Shown one piece after another: positions 1 through 8,304 of a stretch of DNA of 57,845 nucleotides. The notes beneath the pieces were generated by a model that saw nothing but the letters and a program-made list of their open reading frames with translations, was not told the DNA's origin and made no database searches. The first letter of the stretch is position 1. The number at the start of each line of letters is the position of its first letter. The translations under genes and the position numbers were made by a program. The DNA comes from Anaerobacillus alkaliphilus. GTDB lineage: Bacteria; Bacillota; Bacilli; Bacillales; Anaerobacillaceae. The stretch is taken from positions 1-57,845 of the forward strand of contig NZ_QOUX01000033.1 in the NCBI RefSeq assembly GCF_004116265.1, written 5' to 3'.

Positions 1-109
<109 letters not shown>

Positions 110-110
110 A

Positions 111-143
111 AAAAAACACATCCCATGTGGATGTGTTTTTTTT
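111..143 (+). terminator. rRNA operon terminator
   Basis: AAAACACATCC, a short loop, GGATGTGTTTT and a run of T directly after the 5S end: a classical Rho-independent terminator. Confidence 0.9.
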
Positions 144-187
144 GTTTATATAAGAAGTTTAGGATAGGTTAGCTCGTATATGTGCAT

Positions 188-390
188 CTGCGTCTACTAG
201 TAACGCTCCGAAGCAGGCTTCCTCGATGCAAAGCTGCCCGGAGTTAATCAAGGAAGTATCTCATGAAGTGAACGAGGTCAGTAGCTTTCCTGCGTCTACG
301 AGCTATGCTCCGAAGTGTGCTTCCTCGTCGCAAAGCTGCGTTTAGGTATTCATTGAAGTTAACTCACGATGTGAACGAGGTCAGTAGCTT
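188..390 (+). repeat. two tandem, diverged ~100-bp repeats
   Basis: Copy one (about 188-287) and copy two (about 290-390) share CTGCGTCTAC, GCTCCGAAG, GCTTCCTCG, GCAAAGCTGC and GTGAACGAGGTCAGTAGCTT in the same order. No open frame of note. Together with the second terminator downstream this fills 111-599, which holds no recognised gene. Confidence 0.8.
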
Positions 391-437
391 CGTTGCTAGG
401 TAGAAAAAACACATCCCATGTGGTTGTGTTTTTTTAT
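391..437 (+). repeat. duplicated 5S tail plus terminator
   Basis: CGTTGCTAGGTA at 391-402 repeats the last bases of the 5S gene (99-110), followed by a near-copy of its terminator (AAAACACATCC / GGTTGTGTTTT, one arm mismatch). It looks like a scar of unequal recombination between rRNA operon ends. Confidence 0.8.
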
Positions 438-599
438 TGTTTCATATGTAATCATTTACTTTCTCTTACTTCGGCCAGTAAATCAAATACTGCTCAAAAT
501 ACTTTTTCTGCCATGATCTGTCGAAATCTATTGTGCTTTTTTTGCTAGAAAAAAATATAAAATATAGTAGTCAATTACTACGAGAAAGAGGGTGAATAG

Positions 600-1202
600 G
601 TGCAAGGATGGAAGCTAAAAGTAAATTGTTATCTAGTTGGGTTACTTATTGTTTCATTTGGGGTAAGTTTAATGGTTAACTCAAATTTAGGTGTAGGACC
701 ATGGGATGCCCTATTTGTGGGACTTGCAATGAAATTGGGGTTAACAGTAGGGAGCTGGTTAGTCATTATAGGGCTGATATTAATTTTATTAAATAGTTTC
801 CTTTATCGAAATAAACCTGACTTTACAGCATTTCTCACAATTTTTGTACTGGGAGTACTTATTGACTTTTGGCTTATTTTCGTATTTTCAGAAATTGCAA
901 TAATTTCAATCATCGTAAGAGTAATCTTTTTACTGATTGGCATATTATTAATTGCGATAGGAATAGCTCTATACCTTCAAGCAAACTTTGCAAAGAATCC
1001 AATAGATAATTTGATGCTTGCTGTCCAATTTAGAACAGGAAAGAGCTTAACCGTTTCAAAAACAATTATTGAAGTATCTGCTCTGCTTTTAGCATTCCTT
1101 GTTGGTGGCCCAATTGGTCTTGGAACAATTCTAGTAACTTTTTTCATCGGTCCCCTTATTCAAATCTTCCATTCTCCAATCTCTAAAAACCTAAAATTCT
1201 GA
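600..1202 (+). CDS. YczE/YitT-like integral membrane protein
   Basis: 200 residues, GTG start preceded by GAAAGAGGGTG. Almost the whole protein is hydrophobic, with about five to six membrane segments; the early motif NSNLGVGPWDALFVGL is typical of the YczE/YyaS/YitT family of uncharacterised Bacillus membrane proteins. No catalytic residues are visible and the transported substrate, if any, is unknown. It stands alone between the rRNA tail and the regulator at 1330. In B. subtilis YczE is linked to bacillaene production, but no such cluster is present here, so function should not be carried over. Family call fairly safe, function unknown. Confidence 0.75.
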   Translation: MQGWKLKVNCYLVGLLIVSFGVSLMVNSNLGVGPWDALFVGLAMKLGLTVGSWLVIIGLILILLNSFLYRNKPDFTAFLTIFVLGVLIDFWLIFVFSEIAIISIIVRVIFLLIGILLIAIGIALYLQANFAKNPIDNLMLAVQFRTGKSLTVSKTIIEVSALLLAFLVGGPIGLGTILVTFFIGPLIQIFHSPISKNLKF

Positions 1203-1269
1203 ATTTATAAAATTTTTTAAAAAATTAAGAGGAATAGATGTCTTAATGAAGAATATTTATTAGTAGGAG

Positions 1270-1313
1270 CCCCTCCTCATCAATGAGGAGGGGGATATAA
1301 ATACTTAGGAGGT
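1270..1313 (+). promoter_or_regulatory. perfect hairpin whose 5' arm can also pair with the Shine-Dalgarno
   Basis: CCCCTCCTCAT (1270-1280) and ATGAGGAGGGG (1283-1293) form an 11-bp perfect dyad with no T-run after it. The true ribosome site AGGAGGT lies at 1307-1313. The 5' arm contains CCTCCT, the complement of that site, so alternative pairing or an operator role is possible. Confidence 0.5.
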
Positions 1314-1329
1314 GTTAAGTAAAACTAAG

Positions 1330-2127
1330 ATGAAAGGTTTATCGAAGAAAACTACTATTCTTGAGGAGTATGATTTTTTCTCTACAAAAGGTGAACTAAC
1401 GGAGTTTTTATTATTAAAGAAGCTTTCTGAGACAAATGAACCGGTTGGTTCATGGGTACTAAAGACAATGTTAGAGGTGAATGGACTTGAGGTAAGCACT
1501 GCAACTGTTGGCCGAATATTAAAAACATTAGATGCGAAGAAGTATAGCAAACTTGTTGAAAATCAAGGAAGGCTATTAACTGCTAAAGGACAAACGTATA
1601 TTAGTCATCTGTCCGATGAAGTAGAAAGGATGAGACTTCAACAAAATTTAATGGAAGCCTCAAAACCTGGAGATTTTGGTGAACTTCTTGATCTTATAAT
1701 TGCTAGAAAAACGATTGAGTGCGAGACAGTAAGACTTGCAGCATTAAGAGCAACAGTTGATCATATTGAGGATTTATATCATTCTCTTGAAGATCATGAT
1801 CATGATGTTTCCTGTAAAAAGGATCCTAATCCTGTCGCTTGTATATTTCATGAAAAGATAGCAGAGGCTTCTCAAAATCGCTTTCTGATTGCAACGTTAA
1901 ATATTTTAATATATGAGGAGCTAAAACTTGAATCCAAAATCTCTGATTTAATTACCCGTGAGAAGGGTGCAGAGTATGTGCAGCACCACCGACTAATAGC
2001 GGATGCAATAAGAGATAGAAATGCAGATTTAGCTGTTCGGTATATGCAAGAACATATGGATGCCATGCTATCTGCAATTGAAGAGCAGAGTGGTGTGGTA
2101 AGTTACGGGAGTAAGAAACAAACCTAA
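1330..2127 (+). CDS. winged-helix transcriptional regulator with FCD-type effector domain
   Basis: Residues ~15-80 look like the ribonuclease-R/NrpR type winged helix (ATVGRILKTLDAKKYSKLVENQGRL in two pieces around the recognition helix); the rest is an all-helical FCD ligand-binding domain as in GntR/FadR regulators, with R-x3-E and the late H-x3-D-A-I pattern (HHRLIADAI, then RYMQEHM). Likely a DNA-binding repressor responding to an organic acid or the substrate of the downstream genes. A GTG at 1312 is in frame but overlaps the AGGAGGT site, so ATG 1330 is preferred although the spacing is long (16 nt). The antiporter follows after about 40 nt in the same direction, so the regulator probably controls that unit. 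The mix of an NrpR-like HTH with FCD is less common than GntR-FCD. Domain call moderately sure; ligand unknown. Confidence 0.75.
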   Translation: MKGLSKKTTILEEYDFFSTKGELTEFLLLKKLSETNEPVGSWVLKTMLEVNGLEVSTATVGRILKTLDAKKYSKLVENQGRLLTAKGQTYISHLSDEVERMRLQQNLMEASKPGDFGELLDLIIARKTIECETVRLAALRATVDHIEDLYHSLEDHDHDVSCKKDPNPVACIFHEKIAEASQNRFLIATLNILIYEELKLESKISDLITREKGAEYVQHHRLIADAIRDRNADLAVRYMQEHMDAMLSAIEEQSGVVSYGSKKQT

Positions 2128-2167
2128 ATAAAAGGTAATCAAAAAAATCAGTGGGGTGATGATAAAA

Positions 2168-3718
2168 ATGGAGTTCGGAATATTGGCATTAATTCCACCG
2201 CTCGTCGCAATTTTATTTGCTCTAAAAACTAAGCAGACCTTATTATCTTTATTTATTGGTGTTTGGATTGGCTCTACGATTATTTATAATTGGAATCCAT
2301 TAGTAGGGTTTGTTAGTACAATTTCTGAATTTATTATTCCTTCTATTGCTGATCCTTGGAATGCTGGATTACTATTATTAGTTACTCTTGCTGGTGGATT
2401 TGTTCACGCTTTAAAAGTGTCTGGAGCAGCACAAGCATTTGCTCAAGCAGCAACAAGAAAAATTAATACAAGAAAGCGAGCACAGACTACTACTTGGGCT
2501 AGTGCATTTGCTTTTTCGTATACAGAGCCGGTTCTTATCCTAGGAACTATCATGCGTCCAATAACTGACCGGTTGAAGGTATCTCGCGTAAAGTTAGCAT
2601 ATATATTGGATTCAATGGGTGCCTCATTAGCTTCCATGTCTCCAATAAGTAGCTATGGTCCATTCATTACGGGTTTGATAGCTGTTCAATTAACTGCAAT
2701 AGGCTTGTCTGATAATCCTTGGGGTTTATTTTTAGCGATGATCCCATATAATCTTTATGGTATTTTTGCAATGCTAACGGTACTTTTTGTTATTCGTACT
2801 GGATTAGATATCGGACCAATGTATCACGCTGAAAAGCGAGCAGTAGAAACTGGTCAGTTACTTGGGGAAAATGATAAGCCAATGATCATGGATTTAGATG
2901 AAGAAGAACTTCCAGCAGGTTATTCATTATCAATTAAAAACTTCTTAATTCCAATGGGATTACTCTTTGCTTCCATTTTTGGTGTCATTTTTTGGTCAGG
3001 CGATATCTTGGCAAATGGTTTTAGACAATCGTTTATTGAAGCAAACATCGTACTAGCAATTTGTACAGGGTTTGTGGTTGGTTCTATTGGGGCGGTCTTG
3101 GTTTCTGTTACTACTGGTCTACACAGTTTTCAAAAATCGGTTGATGAATGGACCAAGGGCATTAAAAACCTAGTAATTGTTCCTATGATCCTTATATTAG
3201 CTTGGTCCATTGGTAGTGTAGCAGGAAAGATGGGGTTAGGTGCGTATTTATCTGCCTTGGTTGATAATTATCTCGCAGCAGGAATGGTACCGGCATTAAT
3301 ATTCTTACTGGGGGCAATTATTGCATTTTCTACCGGGAGCTCTTGGGGTGTATTTGCAATTATGATGCCCATTGCAATTCCAATGGCAGATATGCTTGGT
3401 GTCCCACTGCCGTTAGTTATTGGTGCAGTGATTAGTGGTGGATTATTCGGTGACCATTGTTCACCAATTTCTGATACTACAATCATGGCTTCAACAGGTG
3501 CTGCCTGTGACCACATTGAACACGTAAATACTCAATTGCCATATGCAATTACTGTTGGTATTGCAGCTTTTATCGGTTTCTTAGTTGGAGGCTTTACATT
3601 ACCGTGGTTAGGAATTGTTACTACAATCGTTGTCATTGTTGGTTCTCTATATTTCTTAAACAAACATGTAAGTAGAAGAGTCGACGACTCCAAAGTAGAC
3701 AAAAACTTCACAGCGTAA
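2168..3718 (+). CDS. NhaC-family Na+/H+ antiporter (or related organic-ion antiporter)
   Basis: About 516 residues, with 11-12 hydrophobic segments. Motifs such as GASLASMSPISSYGPF and SGGLFGDHCSPISDTT are hallmarks of the NhaC family, which exchanges Na+ for protons or, in MleN-type members, malate/lactate. Start chosen at ATG 2168 because GGGGTGAT at 2153-2160 is the ribosome site; in-frame GTG 2156 and ATG 2159 overlap it. Downstream lies an amidohydrolase and upstream an FCD regulator, so it may import the amidohydrolase substrate or export its product rather than serve only in pH homeostasis. That role is inference. Confidence 0.85.
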   Translation: MEFGILALIPPLVAILFALKTKQTLLSLFIGVWIGSTIIYNWNPLVGFVSTISEFIIPSIADPWNAGLLLLVTLAGGFVHALKVSGAAQAFAQAATRKINTRKRAQTTTWASAFAFSYTEPVLILGTIMRPITDRLKVSRVKLAYILDSMGASLASMSPISSYGPFITGLIAVQLTAIGLSDNPWGLFLAMIPYNLYGIFAMLTVLFVIRTGLDIGPMYHAEKRAVETGQLLGENDKPMIMDLDEEELPAGYSLSIKNFLIPMGLLFASIFGVIFWSGDILANGFRQSFIEANIVLAICTGFVVGSIGAVLVSVTTGLHSFQKSVDEWTKGIKNLVIVPMILILAWSIGSVAGKMGLGAYLSALVDNYLAAGMVPALIFLLGAIIAFSTGSSWGVFAIMMPIAIPMADMLGVPLPLVIGAVISGGLFGDHCSPISDTTIMASTGAACDHIEHVNTQLPYAITVGIAAFIGFLVGGFTLPWLGIVTTIVVIVGSLYFLNKHVSRRVDDSKVDKNFTA

Positions 3719-3724
3719 AATCTT

Positions 3725-3754
3725 GTCGGAACCATATGATAGCTTGGTTCCGAC
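3725..3754 (+). other. intercistronic hairpin without T-run
   Basis: GTCGGAACCA (3725-3734) pairs with TGGTTCCGAC (3745-3754), 10 bp, no U-tract. It sits between antiporter and amidohydrolase and may mark mRNA processing or partial termination. Confidence 0.5.
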
Positions 3755-3808
3755 TAGCTTACATAGGTACAAATATTATTAGAGATAATCTGGAGAGGAG
3801 AATTAGAA

Positions 3809-5233
3809 ATGAAGGTCAATTATATTATTAAAAATGCTTTCGTGATGACTATGGAGGGAAAAGGCGTCGGTATGATAGAGAATGGTGCCATCGCTATAAA
3901 AGATAATAAAATTCAAGCTGTTGGTACATCAGACGATATTAGTCGTGATTATACAGCTGATGAAGTCATTGATGGAAAAAATAAGTTAGTCATGCCAGGT
4001 CTTATTGATGCACATATTCATACAGGCATTGGTATTTTGCGTGGCGTTTCTCAGGACATAAATAACTGGATGCAAGAAGGATTATGGCCATTTATGAAGC
4101 ACGTTACCGTTGAAGATAACGTAAAGGGTTCTATGATGAATATTGTAGAGGGGATAAAAGCAGGAACGACAACTTTCTGTGATTATGACGGCAATATGAA
4201 TCAGATTGTTGAAAATTATGTTAAGGTAGGGGCCCGTGCCCGGGTGGCAGAGCTTGTAAATGAAATACCAGAAGACATAGGTGATATACCAGTAGGAGAG
4301 TTGTATCCCTTCTACTCAGAGATTGGAAACAGAAAACTTAATAATAATATTCGCTTAATGGAAGAATGGCATGAAGCAGAAAATGGTCGCATAACTTGTA
4401 TGCTAGGGCCTCATGGACCTGATATGATGAGTCTGGAATTAATGTTAGAAATGAAATCGTTAGCAGAAAAGTATGATACCAAATTGCACATGCATGTTGC
4501 ACAAGGCGACCGTGAAATTGATCAAATGGTCAAACGGTATGGAAAAAGAAGTATAGCATTTTTAGATGAGATTGGTTATTTGAATGAGCGTTTACTTGCG
4601 GTTCATTTAACTGAAGCAACAAAAGAAGAGACAATGCAGGTTGCAAGAAGTGGTGCGAAAATGATTAATTGCTCGGGAAGCATTGGCATCATTGACGGCA
4701 TCGTACCTCCAATCTTAGAGTTTCTAGAAGCTGGTGGAACAGCTGCTCTTGGCTCTGACCAAGCACCAGGAAATAACTGTAACAACATGTTTAACGAAAT
4801 GAAATTTGTGTCTATCTTAAACAAAGTGAAAAGTCGTAATCCCTCAGTATTTCCGGCTCATCTGGCGTTACGCCTGGCAACAATTGAGTCTGCCAAAGCA
4901 ATTGGATTAGAGCATGAGGTAGGTTCCTTAAAAGCAGGAAAGAAAGCTGATTTATTAATTGTAGATTTACAAGAACCGAGTATGTCTCCTATTATTACAG
5001 CACCAATTCGAAACATTGTTCCTAATCTGGTCTATTCAGCTAAAGGTAGTGAAGTAGAGGCTGTTATGGTGGATGGTAAATTTATCATGAGGGATAAGGA
5101 GATTTTAACAATTAGTGAAAAAGAGGTTGTTGAAGTAGCTCAACTAGCTGCTTACGGTATTAGTCAAAAAGCCCAAGGGGATATCTTCCCTAACAGTCCA
5201 TTATTACAAAGAATGGAATCAGGAGAGCTATAA
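3809..5233 (+). CDS. amidohydrolase, SAH/MTA-deaminase-like (metal-dependent aminohydrolase)
   Basis: 474 residues, TIM-barrel amidohydrolase superfamily. Visible metal/catalytic positions: HIH at residues 69-71, histidine in HMHVAQ at 229, histidine of LAVHLTEA, and aspartate 317 in GSDQAPGNN. C-terminal GSLKAGKKADLLIVD and VDGK are typical of the composite beta domain. The usual H-x-x-E of deaminases reads H229-V-A-Q232, so the proton-shuttling glutamate is replaced by glutamine; hydrolysis of another leaving group is possible. SD GGAGAGG-like (GGAGAGGAG) precedes the ATG. Probably cotranscribed with the antiporter. Superfamily call strong, substrate unknown. Confidence 0.85.
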   Translation: MKVNYIIKNAFVMTMEGKGVGMIENGAIAIKDNKIQAVGTSDDISRDYTADEVIDGKNKLVMPGLIDAHIHTGIGILRGVSQDINNWMQEGLWPFMKHVTVEDNVKGSMMNIVEGIKAGTTTFCDYDGNMNQIVENYVKVGARARVAELVNEIPEDIGDIPVGELYPFYSEIGNRKLNNNIRLMEEWHEAENGRITCMLGPHGPDMMSLELMLEMKSLAEKYDTKLHMHVAQGDREIDQMVKRYGKRSIAFLDEIGYLNERLLAVHLTEATKEETMQVARSGAKMINCSGSIGIIDGIVPPILEFLEAGGTAALGSDQAPGNNCNNMFNEMKFVSILNKVKSRNPSVFPAHLALRLATIESAKAIGLEHEVGSLKAGKKADLLIVDLQEPSMSPIITAPIRNIVPNLVYSAKGSEVEAVMVDGKFIMRDKEILTISEKEVVEVAQLAAYGISQKAQGDIFPNSPLLQRMESGEL

Positions 5234-5238
5234 TATTA

Positions 5239-5272
5239 AACCTCGGTGCATATACACGCACCGAGGTTTTTT
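5239..5272 (+). terminator. Rho-independent terminator
   Basis: AACCTCGGTGC, loop, GCACCGAGGTT then TTTTT. Ends the regulator-antiporter-amidohydrolase unit. Confidence 0.92.
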
Positions 5273-5373
5273 GTACACAAGTATTATCCGATAACTTGGT
5301 TCAAATAGGAGTTAAATCTCAAGAGGACACCTATTCCGTTGTTTCGTCCGAATACGCCCTTTTTGAAATTTCG

Positions 5374-5495
5374 CGGTCACCAGTTCCGTTATTTAGCCCA
5401 AATAGCACCAAAAACACGGTTCAGAGCATAAATAAGAGGTCGTATGTCGATGAAACTCAAAATCGTCGTATTTTCATCAACGGAACTGGTGTCCG
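5374..5495. repeat. long inverted repeat around an AT-rich spacer
   Basis: 5374-5390 and 5479-5495 are inverted copies (16 of 17 bases; core ACCAGTTCCGTT / AACGGAACTGGT perfect). The 88-bp interior has no good coding signal. Possibly a dispersed intergenic element of this genus. Confidence 0.6.
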
Positions 5496-5532
5496 AAGCG
5501 ATCATAACTACGTCATCACTATTATCGTCTAG

Positions 5533-5724
5533 CTACGAATTCTCATTACTCTGCTTTATTTCTTTTTCACTAAACATTTCATTCACTTCTTCAAGTTGTT
5601 TATGTTGATCAACGGAGTCGCCAGCATAATAAGGTGTAGAGTGAAAAATATCCTTAGAGTCAATATCACTTCGAATAGTAACTTCTTCTCTTTTTAAGTA
5701 TTCGCCTTTATCCTTGGAACCCAT
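5533..5724 (-). CDS. small conserved-looking hypothetical protein
   Basis: 63 residues starting MGSKDKGEYLKREE and rich in charged residues, no membrane segment. ATG at 5724 is chosen because GGGAGG lies 10 nt upstream; the in-frame TTG at 5742 overlaps that site. The tail (YYAGDSVDQHKQLEEVNEM) resembles small acidic Bacillus proteins such as those annotated DUF4025, but I cannot confirm the family. Divergent from the PLP enzyme at 5848. Good ribosome site and ordinary codon use support a real gene. Confidence 0.6.
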   Translation of the reverse strand: MGSKDKGEYLKREEVTIRSDIDSKDIFHSTPYYAGDSVDQHKQLEEVNEMFSEKEIKQSNENS

Positions 5725-5847
5725 TGTAAGAAAACCTCCCAATGATTATTTCTTTTTTAGTTATGCCCTATCCTTTTCCAAATACTTAATTAGTGGTAAA
5801 ATCTTAATATTACATTTTAGGTTATTGATTATGTGGAGGAAGTTCAT

Positions 5848-6990
5848 ATGACATATAAATTTGGTACAAAAACTGTTCATTTTCAAAAAAAGGCTGAAGG
5901 AAGAAATGTTAGCAAAGCCCAGCCGATATACCAAACATCTGCTTTCTCATTCAAAGATTTAGATGATATGGAAGATTTTTATCAAGGTAATAAAGAATAT
6001 TTATATACAAGATTTAGTAATCCTAATACAGACGATTTAGGTGAAGGTGTAGCCCAGCTAGAAGGAGCACCTAAGGGTGTAGCTACCTCTTCAGGGATGT
6101 CAGCAATATTAGCTGGTGTTTTGGCTGTTGTAAGCCATGGCGATCACATTGTTGCTTCTGAAGATATCTATGGTGGAACATACCAACTGTTTGCAAATGA
6201 ATTAAAAGAATTTGGAATTGAAGTTTCTTTCGTTTCGATGAATAATTCTGATGAAATAGAGAATGCTATTAAAGTAAACACGAAGCTATTATATTCCGAG
6301 TCAGTGACAAACCCATTGTTAAGGGTTGAAGATCTACCAGCAATAATCTCACTGGCTAAGAAACATCATTTGACAACAATGATTGATAACACGTTTGCTA
6401 CTCCGTTTTTACTTAAACCGTACGAATTAGGAGCAGATTTAGTTATCCACAGTGCCACAAAATATATTGGTGGTCATAGTGATGTTACAGCGGGAGTATT
6501 AGTTGGTAGGGAAGATTTAATTGCAAAAGCAAAAACAAAGGTTGTTAACTTAGGTGCAAATCTAAGTCCTTTTGAAGCATGGTTAGCATGCAGGGGTTTA
6601 AAGACGTTAGCCGTAAGAATGGAACGTCAGGTGAAAAATGCTCAAGCACTTGCTGACTTTCTAAGGCGTAACCCTTTATTAGAAAAAGTCTACTATCCAG
6701 AAGCTGTAGCTGAAAATGGCAATGGTGCAATTGTGTCAGTGGATCTTGGTGAGCAGTTTGACATTGAGACATTTTTTAAATCATTAGAATGGATTAAAAT
6801 TGTTCCAACACTTGCTGGAGTTGAATCTACAGTTACTTATCCAATAAGGACTTCTCATCGTACGGTTCCAGAAGCGATCCGTAGTAAACTAGGAATTACA
6901 AGAGGATTAGTGAGAATTTCCTTAGGAATAGAGGATGCAGAAGATATTATTAAAGCTTTTGAAATTGCAATCGAAAAAGCTAAATTGTAA
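5848..6990 (+). CDS. PLP-dependent Cys/Met metabolism enzyme (cystathionine gamma-synthase/lyase or methionine gamma-lyase type)
   Basis: 380 residues, cytosolic fold-type I transsulfuration enzyme. YTRFSNPN (substrate/PLP phosphate), SSGMSAI, and SATKYIGGHSDVTAG with the Schiff-base lysine are all present; ETTVTYP-like and RISLGIED near the end are typical. Start at ATG 5848 with GGAGGA 7 nt upstream; in-frame GTG 5833 overlaps that site. It stands alone, with no S-box or T-box visible upstream. The sequence does not decide between synthase, gamma-lyase and beta-lyase; similarity is to the PLP enzymes annotated as bifunctional cystathionine gamma-lyase/homocysteine desulfhydrase or methionine gamma-lyase in Bacillus. 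Confidence 0.85.
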   Translation: MTYKFGTKTVHFQKKAEGRNVSKAQPIYQTSAFSFKDLDDMEDFYQGNKEYLYTRFSNPNTDDLGEGVAQLEGAPKGVATSSGMSAILAGVLAVVSHGDHIVASEDIYGGTYQLFANELKEFGIEVSFVSMNNSDEIENAIKVNTKLLYSESVTNPLLRVEDLPAIISLAKKHHLTTMIDNTFATPFLLKPYELGADLVIHSATKYIGGHSDVTAGVLVGREDLIAKAKTKVVNLGANLSPFEAWLACRGLKTLAVRMERQVKNAQALADFLRRNPLLEKVYYPEAVAENGNGAIVSVDLGEQFDIETFFKSLEWIKIVPTLAGVESTVTYPIRTSHRTVPEAIRSKLGITRGLVRISLGIEDAEDIIKAFEIAIEKAKL

Positions 6991-7062
6991 AAATTTGCAT
7001 TAAGAAATTAGTTGTGGTATGATAACTATATATTAACCAGCTGATTAGTCAGTTGGTATTAC

Positions 7063-7139
<77 letters not shown>

Positions 7140-7153
7140 AAAATACATAAATC

Positions 7154-7192
7154 AAGCGCAGGAATGGATTATTCTTGCGCTTTTATTATTTT
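7154..7192 (+). terminator. terminator of tRNA-fMet
   Basis: AAGCGCAGGAAT (7154-7165) pairs with ATTCTTGCGCTT (7171-7182), 11 of 12 positions, then TTATTATTTTT. Confidence 0.85.
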
Positions 7193-7241
7193 TGTTACTA
7201 CTAGGTTTTTTAGATAAAATAAGATAAACTACTTATGATTG

Positions 7242-7269
7242 CCTTAGGAAGTGTTCTCCTAAGGTTTTT
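7242..7269 (+). terminator. second Rho-independent terminator before thiL
   Basis: CCTTAGGA, 7-nt loop, TCCTAAGG, TTTTT. It may act as backup terminator or as an attenuator for thiL. Confidence 0.7.
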
Positions 7270-7307
7270 GAACATAATTAAATCTTTACATAGATAGGTG
7301 TGTCTTT

Positions 7308-8303
7308 GTGTTACGAGATGAATTTGATTTTATAAAGAAAATTAGACCTAAATATTCTTATCAATCTTCGTTAATACAAGGGATTGGTGATGATGCTGCA
7401 ATTTATTGTAATGAACCTATGTTTGATGAGCTTATCTGTATGGATACAATGGTAGAAGGTGTTCATTTTACAAGACAAACAATGACTCCTTGGATGATTG
7501 GTTTTAAAGCTCTTGCAGTTAACATTAGTGATATTGCTGCAATGGGTGGAATCCCAACGTATTACTTAGTATCGATTGCCATACCAGAAGAATGGACGGA
7601 AGAGGAATTGACGCAAATATATGCTGGTATGTCTGATTTAGGCAGTAAGTATTCCATGGATTTAATTGGAGGAGACACGGTTTCTTCAAAAAAGGGCTTA
7701 ATTATTACAGTCACAGTCCTTGGAAAAGTAGAGAAAGGAACTAGTCTTTTACGAAGCAATGCGAAACCAGGTGATCTTGTATTTGTTGTAGGGGACCTAG
7801 GAGCATCTGCTGCAGGTTTAGACTTATTATTAAGTACGGGCCTCAATCACCCATATACAGAATACGAAAAACATCTACTAAAAGCACATCAAGAGCCTAT
7901 CCCTCAAGTAGAAGCAGGACGAATTTTAGCTTGTAGTGGTTTGAATATCTCGTTAAATGATATTAGTGATGGACTTGCAAGTGAAACAAATGAGCTAGCT
8001 GAGGCAAGCAGTGTTGATCTACATATTGAATTTGAAAAAGTCCCAAGAAATATATATTTAAATGCTTATCCAATTGAAAAACAAAAACAATGGTGTCTCT
8101 TTGGCGGTGAAGACTATCAATTGGTTGGGACAATGTCGGAAGCTGGGTTTAAACAATTAAGTCCAATCCTTAGTGAGAAAAATATAAAACTAACTGTAAT
8201 TGGTGAAGTAACCGAAGGATCTGGTAACGTTTATTTATATGAAAATAAGCATAAAGAAAAGCTACTTAAAAAGGGCTTTAATCATTTTGATAAAGGTGAA
8301 TAA
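7308..8303 (+). CDS. thiL: thiamine-monophosphate kinase
   Basis: 331 residues. ThiL phosphorylates thiamine monophosphate to the active cofactor thiamine diphosphate. The AIR-synthase-like fold is evident: GIGDDAA near the N terminus, MDTMVEGVHF, the NISDIAAMGG motif, LIGGDT and SLNDISDGLA, all nucleotide/metal-binding signatures of the family. GTG start (7308) after AGGTGTG. Stop overlaps the ribosome region of tsaE, forming the conserved thiL-tsaE-tsaB-rimI-tsaD operon of Bacillus. Confidence 0.95.
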   Translation: MLRDEFDFIKKIRPKYSYQSSLIQGIGDDAAIYCNEPMFDELICMDTMVEGVHFTRQTMTPWMIGFKALAVNISDIAAMGGIPTYYLVSIAIPEEWTEEELTQIYAGMSDLGSKYSMDLIGGDTVSSKKGLIITVTVLGKVEKGTSLLRSNAKPGDLVFVVGDLGASAAGLDLLLSTGLNHPYTEYEKHLLKAHQEPIPQVEAGRILACSGLNISLNDISDGLASETNELAEASSVDLHIEFEKVPRNIYLNAYPIEKQKQWCLFGGEDYQLVGTMSEAGFKQLSPILSEKNIKLTVIGEVTEGSGNVYLYENKHKEKLLKKGFNHFDKGE

Positions 8304-8304
8304 A

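Noticed and set aside
5296-5532. 78-codon open frame between the terminator and the small hypothetical gene
   Set aside because: No ribosome site, unusual composition, and it reads through the long inverted repeat.
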